In this document: in pieces, positions 1 to 5,776 of the stretch
How positions within the stretch are numbered: position 1 is the stretch's first letter
Layout: every line of letters begins with the position of its first letter
Source: JBFWWW01 sp050245975
Lineage (GTDB): Bacteria > Pseudomonadota > Alphaproteobacteria > Rhizobiales > Hyphomicrobiaceae
Length of the DNA stretch: 7,609 nt
Reading direction: 5' to 3'
NCBI GenBank assembly: GCA_050245975.1
Contig: JBFWWW010000191.1
Span: 1 to 7,609 of the forward strand
Notes under the pieces: generated by a model
Told to the model about the DNA's origin: nothing
Database searches by the model: none
The model's input: the letters and a program-made list of their open reading frames with translations, nothing else
Translations under genes and position numbers: made by a program

Positions 1-236
1 TTGAGAGACTTAGATTCGACGAGCCATCTGTCCGGCACGATATCGATCACCAGCAGCGCGAAGTCTGGCTGCCCCGTCACTGGGCAAAGTGACGTGAATT
101 CCGGCACGGTAAACCGCGCGGCATAGCGGGTGTCGGGGTGCGGGTTGGGCACGCGTTCCAGCACGGCCGAGGCGGGGTCGGCGGGAATGGCGACGCGCGT
201 GCCGAGCTGAGTGAGCAAGCCGGTTTTCTTGGCCAT
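1..236 (-). CDS. queF: NADPH-dependent preQ0 reductase QueF, N-terminal part (cut by window edge)
   Basis: QueF reduces the nitrile of 7-cyano-7-deazaguanine (preQ0) to the aminomethyl group of preQ1 in the cytoplasm, a step in making the tRNA wobble base queuosine. Only the first 78 residues are present, read leftward off the window edge. The family signature is clear: FTSLCPVTGQPDF at about residues 47-59, with the thioimide-forming cysteine at Cys51 and the partner aspartate at Asp58, which match Cys55 and Asp62 of the short (type I, YkvM-like) enzyme. LVESKSL at 72-78 is the start of the conserved substrate-binding region. The ATG at 234-236 is preceded by GGAG with a 6-nt spacer, which supports this start. 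The gene is divergent from the YhhQ-type transporter, and queC lies 1.1 kb away, so queuosine genes are clustered. The identification is firm; the C-terminal half is not visible. Confidence 0.95.
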   Translation of the reverse strand, partial: MAKKTGLLTQLGTRVAIPADPASAVLERVPNPHPDTRYAARFTVPEFTSLCPVTGQPDFALLVIDIVPDRWLVESKSL

Positions 237-384
237 TGATATCTCCGTCTGGCGAGGTTCTAGGCCAGAGCGCCGGCTGGTGCCACGGCCGAATTGCGGC
301 AAGGTTGCCGGCCGACGAGATAGCCGCGCTGGCCCGGGACGTGTAAAAGCAGCGGTCGCCAGCGGGATCCATAGGGGAACAGCC

Positions 385-1086
385 ATGCAGCCGCGGACCT
401 ACCGCTACTACGATCTGGTGATGGTCGCGTTTGTCGTCGTGCTTGTCTGCTCGAACCTGATCGGGCCGGCCAAGGCGGCGCAGGTCGACCTTCCTATCAT
501 CGGTGCCGTCACGTTCGGTGCCGGCGTGCTGTTCTTTCCCATCTCCTACGTCTTCGGCGACGTCCTCACCGAAGTGTACGGTTATGCCCGAGCCCGCAAG
601 GTCATCTGGTCGGGCTTTGCCGCATTGCTCTTCGCCGCGGTCATGGCGTCCGTGATCGTGGCGCTGCCGCCGGCGCCGGGCTGGCCGAACCAGAAAGTCT
701 ACGAGATCGCCTTCGGCAACACGTGGCGCATCGCGCTGGCGTCGATGTTCGCTTATTTCTGCGGCGAGTTCGTCAATTCCTACGTCCTGGCGAAGATGAA
801 AGTCGCAACCAGCGGCCGCTACCTCGGCGCGCGATTCATCGGATCGACGGTTGCGGGCGAGGCCGTGGACTCGGCGCTCTTCTATCCGCTGGCCTTCTAC
901 AACTCGGGCATCATGCCGAACGAGCTGGTGTTCACCCTCGTGCTCAGCCAGTTCGTGACCAAGACGCTGGTTGAGATTGCGTTCCTGCCCATCACCTATC
1001 GGGTGGTCGCATGGCTCAAGCGGGCCGAGCAGGAGGACTATTATGACCACGACACGGACTTCAATCCGTTCCGCGTCGAGGCCTGA
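385..1086 (+). CDS. yhhQ: YhhQ-family queuosine precursor transporter
   Basis: This is a 233-residue integral membrane protein of the YhhQ (DUF165/VUT-1) family. Members import queuosine precursors such as preQ0 and preQ1, as shown for E. coli YhhQ. About six hydrophobic segments are visible, near residues 10-26, 40-57, 73-95, 113-135, 150-172 and 183-212. Family motifs are present: SYVFGDVLTEVYGY at 54-67, GEFVNSYVLAKMK at 127-139 and GEAVDSALFYPLAF at 158-171. The C-terminal tail (about 213-233) is charged and probably cytoplasmic. The reading frame stays open further upstream into queF, but the ATG at 385 is preceded by AGGGG with a 7-nt spacer and gives the usual family start, so I chose it. 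Its place between queF and queC supports a queuosine role. The precise substrate (preQ0, preQ1 or queuine) cannot be told from sequence. Confidence 0.93.
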   Translation: MQPRTYRYYDLVMVAFVVVLVCSNLIGPAKAAQVDLPIIGAVTFGAGVLFFPISYVFGDVLTEVYGYARARKVIWSGFAALLFAAVMASVIVALPPAPGWPNQKVYEIAFGNTWRIALASMFAYFCGEFVNSYVLAKMKVATSGRYLGARFIGSTVAGEAVDSALFYPLAFYNSGIMPNELVFTLVLSQFVTKTLVEIAFLPITYRVVAWLKRAEQEDYYDHDTDFNPFRVEA

Positions 1087-1104
1087 GCGGCAGGATCGTG
1101 GGTC

Positions 1105-1353
1105 TCAGTAGGTCAGCACGGCCTTGATGGCGGCGAGCTCCCAGTCCGGGTTGGCATAGGCCTCGTAGGATTGGCCAGCGCGTCGATACCAGTAGCGCGC
1201 ATTTGCGGCGTCGCCCTCGATCTTGTGCAGCACGGCATGGATCCAGCAGGATTTGGGGTCGGATTCATCCTTCTGCACGATGGCATGCGCGCCATCCCAA
1301 TCGCCGGCGAGGGCGAGCTCGACGGCCTTGATCAGGTCCTGCTGCTCTGCCAT
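1105..1353 (-). CDS. 82-residue conserved-looking protein of unknown function, overlapping queC
   Basis: I do not recognise a named function. The 82-residue product is soluble, has no signal peptide or membrane segment, and appears mostly helical. A helix with acidic and aliphatic residues (DLIKAVELALAGDWDGAH, about 6-23) is followed by SCWIHAVLHKIEGDAANA (35-52) and a YWYRRAG segment (54-60). This spacing resembles a short TPR- or Sel1-like helical repeat pair. From memory, similar short proteins occur widely in proteobacteria as hypothetical proteins, but I cannot confirm that here. The ATG at 1351-1353 has AAGGA 8 nt upstream. An in-frame ATG 9 nt earlier would sit directly on that site and is less likely. 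The start lies inside the queC 3' end (22-bp overlap), which suggests translational coupling. The stop faces the yhhQ stop across 18 bp. Confidence 0.8.
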   Translation of the reverse strand: MAEQQDLIKAVELALAGDWDGAHAIVQKDESDPKSCWIHAVLHKIEGDAANARYWYRRAGQSYEAYANPDWELAAIKAVLTY

Positions 1354-2048
1354 TGGCTCCATCCTTTTGCCCGCAGCTCGCAGGCCGGGCAGGTGCCGCA
1401 GCCATAGCCCCAGTCGTGACGGTGGCTGCGGTCGCCGAGATAGCACGAGTGGGTTTCGCTCGCGATGAGATCGACGAGCGGCTGGCCGCCCAATGTGTCC
1501 GCCATCCTCCATGTGCCGGCCTTGTCGATCGACATGAGGGGCGTCTCGATGTCGATCTTGCGATCGATGCCGAGACTGATGGCGCGGGCGAGCGTCTGCA
1601 GGGTGTCATTGCGGCAGTCGGGATAGCCGGAATAGTCGGTCTCGCACATGCCGCCCACCAGCGCGCCGATGTTGCGGCGATAGGCGAGCGCCGCCGCATA
1701 GGTGAAGAACAGCAGGTTGCGGCCGGGAACGAATGTGCTCGGCAGACCGGCCGCGGTCATGGCGATCTGCGCGGGGCGCGTGAGCGCGGTCTCGGATATG
1801 CGTCCGAGCGTCGGAAGATCGAGCAGGTGATCCTCGCCGAGGCGCCGCGCCCATTCGGGGCTCAGCTCAGCGAGACGCCGGCGGATGACCGGCCGGACGT
1901 CGAGTTCGACGGCGTGGCGCTGGCCATAGTCGAAGCCGACGGTTTCCACCGCATCATAGCGCTCCAGTGCCCAGGCCAGGCAGACCGTGGAGTCCTGCCC
2001 GCCGGAGAACAGCACCATCGCGGTTCCCGATGCGATTCTGGCGCCCAT
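1332..2048 (-). CDS. queC: 7-cyano-7-deazaguanine (preQ0) synthase QueC
   Basis: QueC is an ATP-dependent cytoplasmic enzyme that converts 7-carboxy-7-deazaguanine and ammonia to preQ0, the substrate of QueF. The 238-residue product has the PP-loop ATP pyrophosphatase motif SGGQDST at residues 15-21, the family segments FDYGQRH (39-45), FVPGRN (106-111) and GGMCETDYSGYPDCR (132-146), and a C-terminal zinc site made of Cys202, Cys217, Cys220 and Cys223 in CYLGD...CGTCPACELR. The length fits the family. The ATG at 2048 directly abuts the stop codon of the GFA-like gene upstream (TAG then ATG) and has no strong Shine-Dalgarno of its own, so translation is probably coupled to that gene. An internal Met11 just before the P-loop is a possible alternative start. 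The small downstream gene begins inside the queC 3' end. Confidence 0.96.
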   Translation of the reverse strand: MGARIASGTAMVLFSGGQDSTVCLAWALERYDAVETVGFDYGQRHAVELDVRPVIRRRLAELSPEWARRLGEDHLLDLPTLGRISETALTRPAQIAMTAAGLPSTFVPGRNLLFFTYAAALAYRRNIGALVGGMCETDYSGYPDCRNDTLQTLARAISLGIDRKIDIETPLMSIDKAGTWRMADTLGGQPLVDLIASETHSCYLGDRSHRHDWGYGCGTCPACELRAKGWSQWQSSRT

Positions 2049-2408
2049 CTACAGTTTGCGCCCGTCGAAAGGTTTGGGCGACAGCGTGCCGAGGTCGACG
2101 CCGTCGAGACAGCGCACGTTGACCATCAGCATGGGCAGTCCGTCGCGGCCAGCCCCGCGCGCGAAAGGCTCGACGCCGCAGGTGCTGCAGAACTGATGCG
2201 CGATCTTGTGGGTGTTGAAGCGGTAGTCGGTCAGCGCGTCCTGGCCGGACAGCAGCCTGAAGTCATCGCCTGCAACGGCGGACAGGATCAACCCCTTCGC
2301 CTGGCAGATGGAACAATTGCAGGCCACCGTCTGGCCAAGGTCCGCTTGGGCCTCGAAGTGGACGGCGCCGCAGTGACAGCCGCCCGCATAGGTTTGCTTT
2401 CCAGCCAT
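2049..2408 (-). CDS. GFA/CENP-V family zinc protein, first gene of the queC unit
   Basis: This 119-residue protein belongs to the GFA (glutathione-dependent formaldehyde-activating enzyme-like)/CENP-V fold family. The zinc-binding cysteines are all present: Cys11 and Cys13 in GGCHCGAVHFE, Cys30, Cys32 and Cys35 in CNCSIC, and Cys74 and Cys77 in FCSTCGVEPF. The tail VNVRCLDGVDL...PKPFDGRKL is typical of one subgroup. The family name comes from Paracoccus Gfa, but catalysis of S-hydroxymethylglutathione formation is disputed and most members have no known reaction, so I assign no substrate. The frame extends upstream to 2513, but the ATG at 2406-2408 has GGAGG at an 8-nt spacing and gives the normal family N-terminus. 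The gene ends exactly where queC begins, so the two are almost certainly co-transcribed. It is divergent from eno. Confidence 0.9.
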   Translation of the reverse strand: MAGKQTYAGGCHCGAVHFEAQADLGQTVACNCSICQAKGLILSAVAGDDFRLLSGQDALTDYRFNTHKIAHQFCSTCGVEPFARGAGRDGLPMLMVNVRCLDGVDLGTLSPKPFDGRKL

Positions 2409-2443
2409 CTCCGGCTCCTCCGTTGGGCTCTCGCCGATACAAC

Positions 2444-2463
2444 CTTGTTTCGCCGGGAACAAG
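2444..2463. repeat. Inverted repeat in the divergent GFA-eno spacer
   Basis: CTTGTT at 2444-2449 and AACAAG at 2458-2463 are perfect inverted 6-mers around an 8-base GC-rich centre. The element lies about 36 bp before the GFA-like start and about 90 bp before the eno start. It could be an operator for a dimeric regulator, or chance. No T-tract follows, so a terminator is unlikely. No regulator can be named. Confidence 0.3.
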
Positions 2464-2471
2464 CTCGGCCT

Positions 2472-2500
2472 TTGCGTTCCAGGCGCGGCACGGCTAGAAC
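2472..2500 (+). promoter_or_regulatory. Candidate sigma-70-type promoter for eno (weak)
   Basis: TTGCGT (2472-2477) and TAGAAC (2495-2500) are separated by 17 bp, in the right orientation and about 55 bp before the eno start. They match 3 of 6 and 4 of 6 bases of TTGACA and TATAAT. This is the best pair I see in the spacer, but matches of this quality are common by chance. Confidence 0.3.
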
Positions 2501-2554
2501 GCCCACCAATCATATCCGTTTCGCCCTGCCGGGCCCAAGCTGCTGGAGACGCCC

Positions 2555-3838
2555 ATGACCGCCATCGTTGATATCGTCGGCCGCGAAATCCTGGACAGCC
2601 GCGGCAATCCGACGGTCGAGGTGGATGTGCTGCTCGAGGACGGCTCGCGCGGCCGTGCGGCGGTGCCGTCGGGAGCCTCGACGGGCGCTCACGAAGCGAT
2701 CGAGCTGCGCGATGGGGACAAGAAGCGCTACCTGGGCAAGGGCGTCCTGAAGGCTGTTGCCGCCGTCAACGGCGAGATTTTCGACACCCTCTCGGGTTTC
2801 GAGGCTGAAGAGCAGCGCCACATCGACGCCACCCTGCTGACGCTCGACGGCACGCCGAACAAGGCCCGGCTCGGTGCCAACGCCATCCTCGGCGTGTCGC
2901 TTGCCGTGGCCAAGGCCGCCGCTGTCGCCCGTGGCGAGCCGCTCTACCGGTACATCGGCGGCGCGAATGCACACATCCTGCCCGTGCCGATGATGAACAT
3001 CGTCAACGGCGGCGCGCATGCCGACAACCCGATCGACATCCAGGAGTTCATGATCCTCCCGGTCGGCGCGGCAACGTGCGCGGATGCCATCCGCTGCGGT
3101 GCTGAAATCTTCCACACGCTGCGCACCGCGCTCAAGAACGCCGGCCACGCCACAAACGTGGGTGACGAAGGCGGCTTCGCGCCCAATCTCAAGTCGGCCG
3201 ACGAGGCGCTGGGCTTCATCGCCAAGGCGATCGAGGCGGCGGGCTACAAGGTCGGCGACGACGTCGTGCTCGGCCTCGATTGCGCGGCGACCGAATTCTA
3301 CAAGGACGGCAAGTACCGCATGGAGGGCGAGGGCAAGACGCTCGACAGCGCCGGCATGGCGAAATACCTCGCCGATCTCGTGCAGCGCTATCCCATCGTC
3401 TCCATCGAGGACGGCATGGCCGAGGATGACTGGACCGGCTGGAAGGCGCTGACGGATCTTCTCGGCAGCAAGTGCCAGCTCGTCGGCGACGATCTCTTCG
3501 TCACGAACACGGAGCGTCTCGATCGCGGCATCCGCGAGGGTGTCGCCAATTCCATTCTCGTCAAGGTGAACCAGATCGGCTCGCTCACCGAGACGCTCGA
3601 TACGGTGGCGCTTGCCCAGCGCTCGGCCTACACGACGGTGATCTCGCACCGGTCGGGGGAGACCGAGGATGCGACCATTGCCGACATTGCGGTGGCCACC
3701 AACGCCGGCCAGATCAAGACGGGCTCGCTGTCGCGCTCCGACCGGCTGGCGAAATACAACCAGTTGATCCGCATCGAGGAGGAGCTGGGCGACACGGCCA
3801 GATACGCCGGCCGCGGGGCGATCGCCGGCTCGCGCTAG
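2555..3838 (+). CDS. eno: Enolase (phosphopyruvate hydratase)
   Basis: Enolase interconverts 2-phosphoglycerate and phosphoenolpyruvate in glycolysis and gluconeogenesis, as a magnesium-dependent cytoplasmic enzyme. The 427-residue product is complete and of normal length. N-terminal domain motifs are REILDSRGNPTVEVD (10-24) and the mobile active-site loop VPSGASTGAHEA (37-48). In the barrel domain the catalytic pair is Glu205 (in GDEGGFAP) and Lys337 (in ILVKVNQIGSLTET), matching E. coli Glu209 and Lys342. The metal ligands are Asp242, Glu285 (SIEDGMAEDDW) and Asp312 (GDDLFVTN). SHRSGETEDATIAD at 364-377 is the family signature. The start at 2555 has GGAG with a 6-nt spacer. The gene is followed by the ftsB-like gene and the PDH operon, the usual order in Hyphomicrobiales. 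Nothing is odd in the sequence. Confidence 0.99.
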   Translation: MTAIVDIVGREILDSRGNPTVEVDVLLEDGSRGRAAVPSGASTGAHEAIELRDGDKKRYLGKGVLKAVAAVNGEIFDTLSGFEAEEQRHIDATLLTLDGTPNKARLGANAILGVSLAVAKAAAVARGEPLYRYIGGANAHILPVPMMNIVNGGAHADNPIDIQEFMILPVGAATCADAIRCGAEIFHTLRTALKNAGHATNVGDEGGFAPNLKSADEALGFIAKAIEAAGYKVGDDVVLGLDCAATEFYKDGKYRMEGEGKTLDSAGMAKYLADLVQRYPIVSIEDGMAEDDWTGWKALTDLLGSKCQLVGDDLFVTNTERLDRGIREGVANSILVKVNQIGSLTETLDTVALAQRSAYTTVISHRSGETEDATIADIAVATNAGQIKTGSLSRSDRLAKYNQLIRIEEELGDTARYAGRGAIAGSR

Positions 3839-3841
3839 GGG

Positions 3842-3863
3842 GCGCCCCGATATCGGGCAGCGC
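3842..3863 (+). terminator. Short hairpin immediately after eno
   Basis: The stretch can form GCGC/GCGC (3842-3845 with 3860-3863) enclosing the 12-base palindrome CCCGATATCGGG (3846-3857), with a 2-nt bulge and an ATAT loop. It starts 3 nt after the eno stop and is followed only by TTT. It may be a weak terminator or an mRNA 3'-end stabilising hairpin. The T-tract is too short for a confident terminator call. Confidence 0.35.
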
Positions 3864-3900
3864 TTTACCGTGGTTTAACCGGCCGCGTGCTAGGAAATGA

Positions 3901-3919
3901 GCGTCCACGGTTTGGACGC
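3901..3919. repeat. Inverted repeat just upstream of the ftsB-like gene
   Basis: GCGTCC (3901-3906) and GGACGC (3914-3919) are a perfect inverted pair around a 7-base loop (ACGGTTT). The element lies 26 bp before the ATG of the ftsB-like gene. There is no T-run after it. It could be a leader hairpin or a protein-binding site. Confidence 0.35.
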
Positions 3920-3945
3920 GTCATCATCAAGTAGTGCGTAGACCC

Positions 3946-4263
3946 ATGTTCGATCGGCGTACGGGCTGGCCACGGCAGTCTCTTGTTTTGCTTCTCTGCC
4001 TCAGCGCGCTCGGCTATTTCGCCTTTCATGCAAAAACCGGCAAGCACGGTCTCGACGCCCGCGCCCAATTGATCGAACGCTCCGCCACCCTGGAGCCGGA
4101 GATCGCGCGTCTCGAGGCCGTGCGCGCCCGTCTCGAGCGCGATATCCGCCTGCTGGACCAGCGCGTCCCCGACGCGGATCTCGTCAACGAGCTGGCGTTC
4201 GAGGTGCTGGGCTTCGCGGCCCCGGGCGACCGCATCGTTGCTGCGGTCCGGACGGACCGCTAG
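3946..4263 (+). CDS. ftsB: FtsB/DivIC-type septum formation initiator protein
   Basis: This is a small bitopic membrane protein of the FtsB/DivIC family, which joins FtsL and FtsQ in the divisome to activate septal wall synthesis. The 105-residue product has a short basic N-terminus (FDRRTGWPR), one membrane helix at about 10-28, then TGKHGL at 31-36, a motif common in alphaproteobacterial members. A coiled coil follows at about 38-73 (LIERSATLEPEIARLEAVRA and onward), then a C-terminal segment with DLVNELAFEVLGFAAPGD. Its place between eno and pdhA is the usual alphaproteobacterial location. Neither the ATG at 3946 nor the in-frame GTG at 3934 (109 residues) has a convincing Shine-Dalgarno, so the start is uncertain. 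I chose ATG. Family assignment rests on architecture, motif and context rather than strong sequence signatures. Confidence 0.85.
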   Translation: MFDRRTGWPRQSLVLLLCLSALGYFAFHAKTGKHGLDARAQLIERSATLEPEIARLEAVRARLERDIRLLDQRVPDADLVNELAFEVLGFAAPGDRIVAAVRTDR

Positions 4264-4291
4264 GGCCTCCGCTGCCCCCAATTTTGCAGGC

Positions 4292-4320
4292 CTGACCGCC
4301 GTCAGCCGGGGCGATCCCGG
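4292..4320. repeat. Two adjacent small hairpins after the ftsB-like gene
   Basis: CTGAC (4292-4296) pairs with GTCAG (4301-4305) around CGCC. Directly after it, CCGGG (4306-4310) pairs with CCCGG (4316-4320) around GCGAT. They lie 29-57 bp after the stop codon. No T-tract follows, so they may only protect the mRNA 3' end or be incidental in GC-rich DNA. Confidence 0.25.
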
Positions 4321-4366
4321 GCTGGCCTTGCCCCCCACGTTCCGCTAGGCTCGCCGGGCCGGGGAC

Positions 4367-4411
4367 GGGTGCGCCCGCGTCTGCTGCGAGGCTGGCGCGC
4401 CCTTCGTTTTT
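4367..4411 (+). terminator. Candidate intrinsic terminator or leader attenuator before pdhA
   Basis: GGGTGCGCC (4367-4375) pairs with GGCGCGCCC (4394-4402) over nine positions with one G-U wobble, and the 3' arm is followed by TTCGTTTTT (4403-4411). The loop is long (18 nt). This is the best stem plus T-tract in the window. It lies 104 bp after the ftsB-like stop and 44 bp before the pdhA ATG. It may end the eno-ftsB transcript. If the pdh promoter lies upstream of it, it would act as a leader attenuator. Confidence 0.5.
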
Positions 4412-4437
4412 CCGGCTGCATGTCCGACGCTCACCCC

Positions 4438-4444
4438 AGGAGGA
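4438..4444 (+). promoter_or_regulatory. Strong Shine-Dalgarno that decides the pdhA start
   Basis: AGGAGGA is a near-perfect anti-16S match, 11 nt before the ATG at 4456. The spacing is slightly long, but the site lies downstream of the alternative in-frame ATG at 4420, which has no good site of its own. It therefore supports 4456 as the start. Confidence 0.6.
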
Positions 4445-4455
4445 TCGTCGCCCCG

Positions 4456-5460
4456 ATGGCCGCATCGCTCGCCAATGGACGCCACGCCGTACCCGAATTC
4501 ACCAAGGAGCAGGAGCTTTTCGCCTATCGCGAGATGCTTCAGATCCGTCGCTTCGAGGAGAAGGCGGGCCAGCTTTACGGTATGGGCCTCATCGGCGGGT
4601 TCTGTCACTTGTACATCGGGCAGGAGGCCGTCGTCGTCGGCATGCAGATGGCCTGCAAGCCCGGCGACCAGGTCATCACCACGTACCGTGATCACGGCCA
4701 CATGCTGGCCATCGGCATGGACCCGAAGGGCGTGATGGCGGAGCTCACCGGCCGCCGCAGCGGGTACAGCCGCGGCAAGGGCGGCTCGATGCACATGTTC
4801 TCCAAGGAGAAGGCGTTCTATGGCGGCCACGGCATCGTCGGCGCCAACGTGCCGCTCGGCGCCGGCCTCGCCTTCGCCAACAGCTATCGCGGCAACGATC
4901 ACGTCTGCCTGACATACTTCGGCGACGGCGCGGCCAATCAGGGACAGGTCTACGAGACCTTCAACATGGCCAAGCTGTGGAAGCTGCCGGTCATCTTCAT
5001 CATCGAGAACAACAAGTATGCGATGGGCACCGCCATCGAGCGCGCAGCTGCCACCACGGACTTCTCGCATCGCGGCGCCAGCTTCGCCATCCCGGGCGAG
5101 CAGGTGGACGGTATGGACGTGCGGGCCGTGAAGGCGGTTGGCGATCGCGTCGTCAAGCAGGTGCGGGAAGGCAACGGCCCTTACATCCTCGAGATGCTGA
5201 CGTACCGCTACCGCGGCCACTCGATGTCGGACCCCGCCAAGTACCGCTCGAAGGAAGAGGTGCAGAAGATGCGCGAGGAGCACGATCCCATCGAGCAGGT
5301 GCGCCGCCGCCTTCTTGAGAACCGCATCGTCACCGAGGACGAGCTGAAGAAGATCGACCAGAGCGTGCGCGAGGAAATCAACGGGGCGGCCGAGTTTGCG
5401 CAGACCGAGCCGGAGCCTGATCCATCCGAGCTCTATACGGATGTCCTTCTCCCGGCCTGA
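4456..5460 (+). CDS. pdhA: Pyruvate dehydrogenase E1 component, alpha subunit
   Basis: PdhA and PdhB form the thiamine-diphosphate-dependent E1 that decarboxylates pyruvate and acetylates the lipoyl groups of the complex. The 334-residue product begins with an Ala/Asn-rich stretch, then the E1-alpha core: LQIRRFEEKAGQLY (28-41), GGFCHLYIGQEAV (47-59) and TTYRDHGH (75-82). The ThDP-magnesium motif runs from GDGAANQG at 156-163 to ENN at 184-186. The active-site loop YRYRGHSMSDP at 250-260 includes His255, equivalent to the catalytic loop histidine of human E1-alpha. The serines in that loop correspond to the region phosphorylated in mitochondria, but no kinase is implied here. The split alpha/beta E1 is the alphaproteobacterial and mitochondrial type, unlike the single-chain AceE of E. 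coli. An in-frame ATG at 4420 is possible but less supported. A 64-bp spacer separates it from pdhB. Confidence 0.97.
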   Translation: MAASLANGRHAVPEFTKEQELFAYREMLQIRRFEEKAGQLYGMGLIGGFCHLYIGQEAVVVGMQMACKPGDQVITTYRDHGHMLAIGMDPKGVMAELTGRRSGYSRGKGGSMHMFSKEKAFYGGHGIVGANVPLGAGLAFANSYRGNDHVCLTYFGDGAANQGQVYETFNMAKLWKLPVIFIIENNKYAMGTAIERAAATTDFSHRGASFAIPGEQVDGMDVRAVKAVGDRVVKQVREGNGPYILEMLTYRYRGHSMSDPAKYRSKEEVQKMREEHDPIEQVRRRLLENRIVTEDELKKIDQSVREEINGAAEFAQTEPEPDPSELYTDVLLPA

Positions 5461-5477
5461 GCCATGTAACCCATGGC
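5461..5477 (+). repeat. Hairpin directly after the pdhA stop
   Basis: GCCATG (5461-5466) and CATGGC (5472-5477) form a perfect 6-bp stem with a 5-nt loop, starting at the base after the pdhA stop codon. No T-tract follows, so it is not a standard terminator. It may be an mRNA processing or stabilising element within the pdh operon. Confidence 0.35.
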
Positions 5478-5524
5478 CCGATGCATAGTCGCGACCCACA
5501 AGAAGACGAGCGAGACCCGAGGAA

Positions 5525-5776
5525 ATGCCCACTGAGATCCTGATGCCCGCCCTGTCGCCGACCATGGAGGAGGGCAAGCTCTCCAAATGGCTGGTGAGCG
5601 AGGGACAGACCATCAAGCCCGGCGACGTGATCGCCGAGATCGAGACCGACAAGGCGACAATGGAGGTCGAGGCGGTGGACGAAGGCCGTATCGGCCAGAT
5701 CCTGATCGCCGAGGGCACGGAGGCCGTGAAGGTCAACACGCCGATCGCCACGGTGCTGGTGGATGGCGAGGCGCCG
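5525..5776 (+). repeat. Lipoyl-domain direct repeat, copy 1 (in pdhB)
   Basis: These 252 bases align without gaps to 7356-7607, with 205 identical positions (about 81%) by hand. The best block covers codons 37-54, with 2 mismatches in 54 bases around the lipoylation site. The protein segments share 67 of 84 residues. The copies are in the same orientation, 1831 bp apart start to start. Confidence 0.9.

Noticed and set aside
237..384. Possible preQ1 riboswitch or strong promoters in the queF-yhhQ spacer
   Set aside because: I found no H-type pseudoknot-like layout with an A-rich tail and no hexamer pair that stood out. Only the ribosome sites at each end are clear.
10..1050. 346-codon minus-strand frame opposite the transporter
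   Set aside because: It overlaps both queF in another frame and yhhQ, and its sequence is Arg/His/Asp-rich antisense-like. It is not a real gene.
1353..2558. 401-codon plus-strand frame across queC and the GFA-like gene
   Set aside because: It crosses two well-supported minus-strand genes and their spacer, and shows no domain or good ribosome site.
2510..3649. 379-codon minus-strand frame opposite eno
   Set aside because: It is a shadow of enolase, which has all its catalytic residues in the forward frame.
4328..4351. TTGCCC and TAGGCT as a pdhA promoter
   Set aside because: The spacing is only 12 bp and both hexamers are poor, so this is not a credible sigma-70 promoter.
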